Shown here: piece by piece, positions 60,508-64,000 of the stretch
Layout: every line of letters begins with the position of its first letter
Numbering within the stretch: the stretch's first letter is position 1
Assembly (NCBI RefSeq): GCF_004786095.1
Contig: NZ_RHPJ01000003.1
Location: 1-64,000 of the forward strand
Reading direction: 5' to 3'
DNA: 64,000 nucleotides
DNA from: Serinibacter arcticus
Lineage (GTDB): Bacteria; Actinomycetota; Actinomycetes; Actinomycetales; Beutenbergiaceae
Position numbers and translations under genes: made by a program
The notes under the pieces: model-generated
Databases searched by the model: none
What the model saw: only the letters and a program-made list of their open reading frames with translations
What the model was told of the DNA's origin: nothing

Positions 60508-60906
60508 ATGACGACGACGCTCGGTCGGGTGTCCTCCTCCCCGCCGAGGAGGTCGAGGCCCCCGGGGCCGTCCGCCCCGCGAGCGTCCGCCGCCCGGTGG
60601 GTGCGCGGGCTGCGGGCGCCCGGGTCCGGGCGAGCTCGGCTCCTCGCCCTCGGGGCGACGACGGCGGTGCTCGCCCCCGAGCTGGGTGCGCTCGGCGTGG
60701 GGGTCGACGCCGTGACGTCGCGGCAGTTCTGCAACGAGCTGCTCGCGCGGGTCGCGGGGGAGTACCCGCACGCGCGGCTCGTGGACTGGTCGAGCGCGGC
60801 CGCCGCCCACCCGGAGTGGCTCTACGGCGACCTCATCCACCCGCGCGAGGGCGCGGAAGCGGCGGCGATGACGGACCTGCTCTGGACGGCGATTCAACCG
60901 GGCTGA
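60508..60906 (+). pseudogene. SGNH/GDSL hydrolase remnant
   Basis: 132 residues, open throughout. Residues 45-73 (LLALGATTAVLAPELGALGVGVDAVTSRQF) resemble the start of the C-terminal SGNH domain of acyltransferase-3 proteins but lack the preceding GDSV nucleophile block; residues 75-130 (LLARVAGEYPHARLVDWSSAAAAHPEWLYGDLIHPREGAEA) match the domain's end, with the D-x-x-H pair (D108, H111). The middle of the domain is missing. The Pro/Arg-rich first 40 residues look non-native. This fits an in-frame deletion relic. A TAGGGT box lies near 60453. A short functional protein cannot be excluded. Confidence 0.55.
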
Positions 60907-60930
60907 CGACGCCCTGCCGGAGACCGAGCG

Positions 60931-61398
60931 TCAGGACGCGGCCTCGGCCGCCGTGATGGCGCCCCTCAGAAAGCGCACGACGACGACGCGCTCCTCCTCC
61001 GTCAGCGACGCGTCCACCTCGGCGATCGACCGGAACATCGCACCGAGGTGCGAGACGACCTCGCGCCGTGCCGAGTCGGTCAGGACCACCTCGGTGCGAC
61101 GACGGTCGCGCCCGTGAGGGCGTCTCTCGACGTGCCCCTTGGCCTCCAGCCGATCGACGATGCCCGTGGAGGCCGCCGTCGAGACGTCGAGGAGGCGGGC
61201 GATCTCGGCGGGACCGATCGGACGGCGCGAGAGGTGCTCGAGCGCCTGGACCTCGGTCTCGGACAGGCCCGTGGCGCTGGCGAGGTGTGCGCGGACGCCG
61301 GACTCCAGGCCCATCACCTCGCGCAGGAGCGTGAGCGACTCGGTCTGCTTCCAGGCGCCCCGCGCTGCGAGGTCGGCGACGTCGGACAACTCATTCAC
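60931..61398 (-). CDS. MarR family transcriptional regulator
   Basis: 155 residues. Winged helix-turn-helix of MarR type: TEVQALEHLSRRPIGPAEIARLLDVSTAASTGIVDRLEAKGHVERRPHGRDRRRTEVVLTD (about 45-110), including the wing DRRRTEV. N- and C-terminal helices form the dimer interface. It is divergent from the SDR gene, and the MMPL transporter promoter downstream contains a perfect MarR-like palindrome; this regulator is the natural candidate to bind it. Confidence 0.92.
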   Translation of the reverse strand: MNELSDVADLAARGAWKQTESLTLLREVMGLESGVRAHLASATGLSETEVQALEHLSRRPIGPAEIARLLDVSTAASTGIVDRLEAKGHVERRPHGRDRRRTEVVLTDSARREVVSHLGAMFRSIAEVDASLTEEERVVVVRFLRGAITAAEAAS

Positions 61399-61411
61399 CT
61401 ACTTAGTTACT
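61398..61411. promoter_or_regulatory. Possible MarR autoregulatory site
   Basis: CCTACTTAGTTACT overlaps the marR start codon region and shares CTTAG and the flanking ACT with the palindrome at 62509 (9 of 13 aligned positions). It is not itself a good palindrome, so this is a weak candidate. Confidence 0.3.
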
Positions 61412-61554
61412 CACCGGTCTGACCATCGTAGACCGCGTCCCGCCCGACGCCGTTCGTGACTGCGCGAGCGACGACGCCTACCGTCGAAGGAGGCGGGGAT
61501 CCTCGTGGTTCCCGGCCCCTCGAGCCGACACCGAACGAACGGAAGGACACGCCG

Positions 61555-62448
61555 ATGCGTACCCAGTACACGTTCATCGACCCCACCACCCTCTACGCCG
61601 ACATCTCCTCCCACCCCGACGACCAGGCCGAGCCCGGTCTCGACGCCGTCCTGAACGACCGGGCCGACCTCGGCGAGAAGACCTACACCGGCACAGGGCG
61701 GCTGAAGGGTCGCAAGGCGCTCGTCACCGGCGCGGACTCGGGCATCGGTGCCGCCACCGTCATCGCGTTCGCCCGCGAGGGCGCCGACGTCGCCCTGGCC
61801 TACCTGCCGCAGGAGCAGGTCGACGCCGATCGCATCGCCGCCATCGCGCGGGAGGCCGGCGTCACCGTCGCGCTGCTGCCGGGCGACCTGACCGACAAGG
61901 CCTACGCCAAGGGGCTGCCGGACAGCGCCGTGGCCGAGCTCGGTGGCCTCGACATCCTCGTGAACAACGCGGGCAAGCAGATCTACCACGAGGACCTCGA
62001 GACGCTTCCCGACGAGCAGTTCGAGGAGACCTTCACGGTCAACGTCCACGCGATGTTCTGGGTGACCAAGGCCGCCCTGAAGCACCTCCCGGCGGGTTCG
62101 GCGATCATCAACACGACCTCGATCCAGGCGTACTCCCCGTCGGACATCCTCGTGGACTACGCCTCGACCAAGGCGACGATCAACGCGTTCACCAAGGCGC
62201 TGGCGCAGCAGCTCGCACCCCAGGGCATCCGCGTGAACGCCGTCGCCCCCGGCCCGATCTGGACGCCGCTGCAGGTGACCGACGGCCAGCCGCCGGAGAA
62301 GATCTCCGAGTTCGGTCAGAGCACGCCGCTCGGCCGGATGGGTCAGCCCGCCGAGCTCGCACCCGCGTACGTCTTCCTCGCCTCGGCGGAGTCGAGCTAC
62401 GTGATCGGCGAGACGCTGAACGTCAACGGCGGGATGCCGACGCCCTGA
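61555..62448 (+). CDS. Short-chain dehydrogenase/reductase, YghA/GsuDH-like
   Basis: 297 residues from ATG 61555 (GGAAGGA site; TACCGT -10-like box at about 61479). NAD(P)-binding TGADSGIG (58-65), catalytic Ser in TTSIQAYSPSD, and YASTK. The N-terminal extension of about 45 residues before the fold (PDDQAEPGLDAVLNDRADLGEKTYTGTGRLKGR) is typical of the general-stress glucose-dehydrogenase-like SDR group. It lies between the divergent marR and the MMPL gene. The substrate is unknown. Confidence 0.93.
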   Translation: MRTQYTFIDPTTLYADISSHPDDQAEPGLDAVLNDRADLGEKTYTGTGRLKGRKALVTGADSGIGAATVIAFAREGADVALAYLPQEQVDADRIAAIAREAGVTVALLPGDLTDKAYAKGLPDSAVAELGGLDILVNNAGKQIYHEDLETLPDEQFEETFTVNVHAMFWVTKAALKHLPAGSAIINTTSIQAYSPSDILVDYASTKATINAFTKALAQQLAPQGIRVNAVAPGPIWTPLQVTDGQPPEKISEFGQSTPLGRMGQPAELAPAYVFLASAESSYVIGETLNVNGGMPTP

Positions 62449-62500
62449 CGTCGTCCGGAGGGGATGCCGCCGGGCTGGACCTGACGCGGCCGGGTCGTCG

Positions 62501-62523
62501 TATAGTTCAGTTGCTTAGCAACT
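62501..62523 (+). promoter_or_regulatory. MMPL promoter with MarR-type palindrome
   Basis: TATAGT at 62501-62506 is a good -10 box. AGTTGCTTAGCAACT at 62509-62523 is a perfect inverted repeat with a 1-nt centre and covers the predicted transcription start. A repressor bound here would block the MMPL gene at 62574. Confidence 0.7.
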
Positions 62524-62573
62524 AACGAAGCGATCGATCTGGCCGCGCGTCGGCCGCCCCGGAAGGACGTCCC

Positions 62574-64000
62574 ATGTCGAAGCCCCTCGCCGAGCGTCGA
62601 GCCCTCATCTGGTTCCTCGCCCTGGTCCCGCTGATCCTCGGGGCCCTGATGATCGCCGTCGTCGGCGGGGGAGAGCGGGACCGCCTCCCGACCGACCAGC
62701 TGCCCGCGGGGTACGACTCCACGCTCGGCACCGCGCTGGCGCAGAACCTCCCGGACGACTCCGGCTCGACCGCCGTCATCGTCTTCAGCGCCGACACGCT
62801 CACCCCCGACCAGCTCGGCGGCATCGGCACGCTGCTGTCCGACCTCACCGGGGCGGACCCGGTGCTGGTCCCGTCGGAGGACGGCACGGCGGCCCTCGGC
62901 ATCGTGCCGCTCGAGGCGACGAGCGCGAGCGCGGTGGCCGACGCCGTCGTCGACCTGCGCAGCGAGCTCGCCGCGGGTGTGCCCGACGGCGTGACAGCGC
63001 AGGTGACGGGCCCCGCGGGCATCGAGGCCGACCTCGCCTCGGTGTTCGACGGTGCGAACTTCCGGCTGCTCGCCGTCACCGCCCTGGTCGTGGCCGTGCT
63101 CCTGATCGTCACCTACCGCAGCCCGATCCTGTGGATCGTCCCGCTCGCCGTCGTCGGCATCGCCGACCAGACGGCTGCCGCCGTCGCGACCCGCGTGCTC
63201 GCCTCCGTCGACATCGCGTGGAACGAGTCCACCACCGGCATCCTGTCCGTCCTCGTCTTCGGTGCCGGGACGAACTACGCGCTGCTGCTCATCTCGCGCT
63301 ACCGCGACGAGCTGCGCACGACCGAGAACCGGTTCGCCGCGATGGAGCACGCCGTGCGCCGCACGCTCGAACCGGTGCTCTGCTCGGCCGGCACCGTCGT
63401 CGTCGGCCTCCTGACGCTCCTGCTCTCATTGGTCCCGACCACCCGCGGGCTCGGTCTCGCGTGCGCCGTCGGCATCGCGGTGGCCGCGTTCTTCGTGCTG
63501 GTCTGCCTGCCCGCGTGCCTGGTCCTGTTCGGGCGGTGGATCTTCTGGCCGAAGGCGCCGAGGGTCGGCGACCCGCTCGCGAGCGAGACGCGCTCGGTCT
63601 GGCGCCGCATCGGCGACGGCGTGGCGCGCCGCCCGGTCGTGGTGGGCTCGAGCGTCGTCGTGGTGCTCGCGCTCCTGGCCGTCGGGACCACGCAGCTGCG
63701 CCTCGGCCTCGACACGGCCGAGCAGTTCCTCACCAAGCCCGAGGCGATCTCCGCCGCTGAGCGCATCTCCGAGTCCTTCCCTGCCGGCACCTCCAACCCC
63801 ACGCTGGTGACCACGCGCGCCGACGCCGCGCAGGTGACGAGCGCGATCGAGGGGGTCGACGGCGTCGCCTCGGTCAGTCCCGCCGGCTCCGGCGACGGCG
63901 TCACGCAGCTCCAGGTGGTGCTCGACGCCGCCGAGGGCAGCGCCGCGGCCGACGACGCGATCCTCGCGCTGCGGGGTTCGCTCGACGGCCTCGAGGACAC
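62574..64000 (+). CDS. MMPL family transporter (partial, runs off the window)
   Basis: The reading frame stays open for 475 codons to the window end. ATG 62574 has GGAAGGA upstream. First transmembrane helix at about 9-30, a large extracellular loop (about 31-160), then four or more helices including the sterol-sensing-like RND core: NESTTGILSVLVFGAGTNYALLLISRYRDELR. MMPL proteins are RND-type exporters of lipids or drugs, driven by proton flow. The palindrome over its promoter and the nearby MarR gene suggest inducible efflux. The C-terminal half is beyond the window. Confidence 0.92.
   Translation, partial: MSKPLAERRALIWFLALVPLILGALMIAVVGGGERDRLPTDQLPAGYDSTLGTALAQNLPDDSGSTAVIVFSADTLTPDQLGGIGTLLSDLTGADPVLVPSEDGTAALGIVPLEATSASAVADAVVDLRSELAAGVPDGVTAQVTGPAGIEADLASVFDGANFRLLAVTALVVAVLLIVTYRSPILWIVPLAVVGIADQTAAAVATRVLASVDIAWNESTTGILSVLVFGAGTNYALLLISRYRDELRTTENRFAAMEHAVRRTLEPVLCSAGTVVVGLLTLLLSLVPTTRGLGLACAVGIAVAAFFVLVCLPACLVLFGRWIFWPKAPRVGDPLASETRSVWRRIGDGVARRPVVVGSSVVVVLALLAVGTTQLRLGLDTAEQFLTKPEAISAAERISESFPAGTSNPTLVTTRADAAQVTSAIEGVDGVASVSPAGSGDGVTQLQVVLDAAEGSAAADDAILALRGSLDGLED

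Overview
The window is a contiguous piece of a high-GC actinobacterial chromosome. Gene content (WXG100/FtsK-SpoIIIE secretion genes, DUF2510 proteins, DUF3516 helicase, DUF222-HNH protein, an IclR gene next to leuCD, leaderless promoters with TANNNT -10 boxes) suggests a member of the Micrococcales, possibly near Cellulomonadaceae or Bogoriellaceae. The family is an inference; no taxonomic search was possible. Almost all DNA is coding, with no insertion sequence, prophage or CRISPR array. The window opens in the 3' end of a 23S rRNA gene and ends inside an MMPL transporter gene.

Region 1 (1-370) is the tail of an rRNA operon: 23S end, 5S rRNA and a strong terminator. Region 2 (about 500-17900) is a type VII secretion-like (ESX/EssC) island: an FHA protein, two short WXG100 proteins flanking a 519-residue WXG100 protein with a Gly/Ser-rich tail, an EssC/EccC-type triple ATPase with its own FHA domain, a fibronectin-III surface protein, a MoxR/DUF58/transglutaminase-like module, and a convergent membrane Ser/Thr kinase with an extracellular domain. 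No EccB, EccD, EccE or mycosin gene is present in it. Three transcription units share a 15-nt upstream element, GGAACCTTCCACCCC, set 46-47 nt before a TANNNT -10 box. The transglutaminase-like protein appears to lack its catalytic Cys and His.

Region 3 (18000-27300) is a branched-chain amino acid block: ilvB-ilvN-ilvC, leuB, ilvE and a citramalate synthase gene (cimA). Both ilvB and cimA are preceded by a tiny Leu/Val(/Ile) leader peptide and an intrinsic terminator, the layout of ribosome-mediated attenuation. leuC-leuD and a divergent NdgR/LtbR-like IclR regulator lie about 31 kb further on (57400-60430). LeuB and LeuCD can serve both leucine synthesis and the citramalate route to isoleucine. 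No leuA or ilvD lies in the window.

Region 4 (27300-41350) is mixed housekeeping: a lipoate ligase with swapped domain order, a HhH-GPD DNA repair protein, an alpha/beta hydrolase divergent from a CGNR regulator, two DUF2510 membrane proteins, a Ski2-like helicase, RlmC, two VOC proteins, a coiled-coil protein and a DUF222-HNH protein. Region 5 (41500-48650) holds a DUF4349 lipoprotein, a complete dipeptide-type ABC importer, a divergent TetR regulator and an L7/L12-tail-like protein. Region 6 (48600-56900) carries YigZ, a methyltransferase, a fumarylacetoacetate hydrolase family protein, gltX and a HAD phosphatase, followed by tRNA-Gln(CUG) and tRNA-Glu(CUC). Region 7 (57400-64000) has iclR/leuCD, an SGNH hydrolase remnant, a MarR regulator, an SDR oxidoreductase and the partial MMPL transporter, whose promoter carries a perfect MarR-type palindrome.
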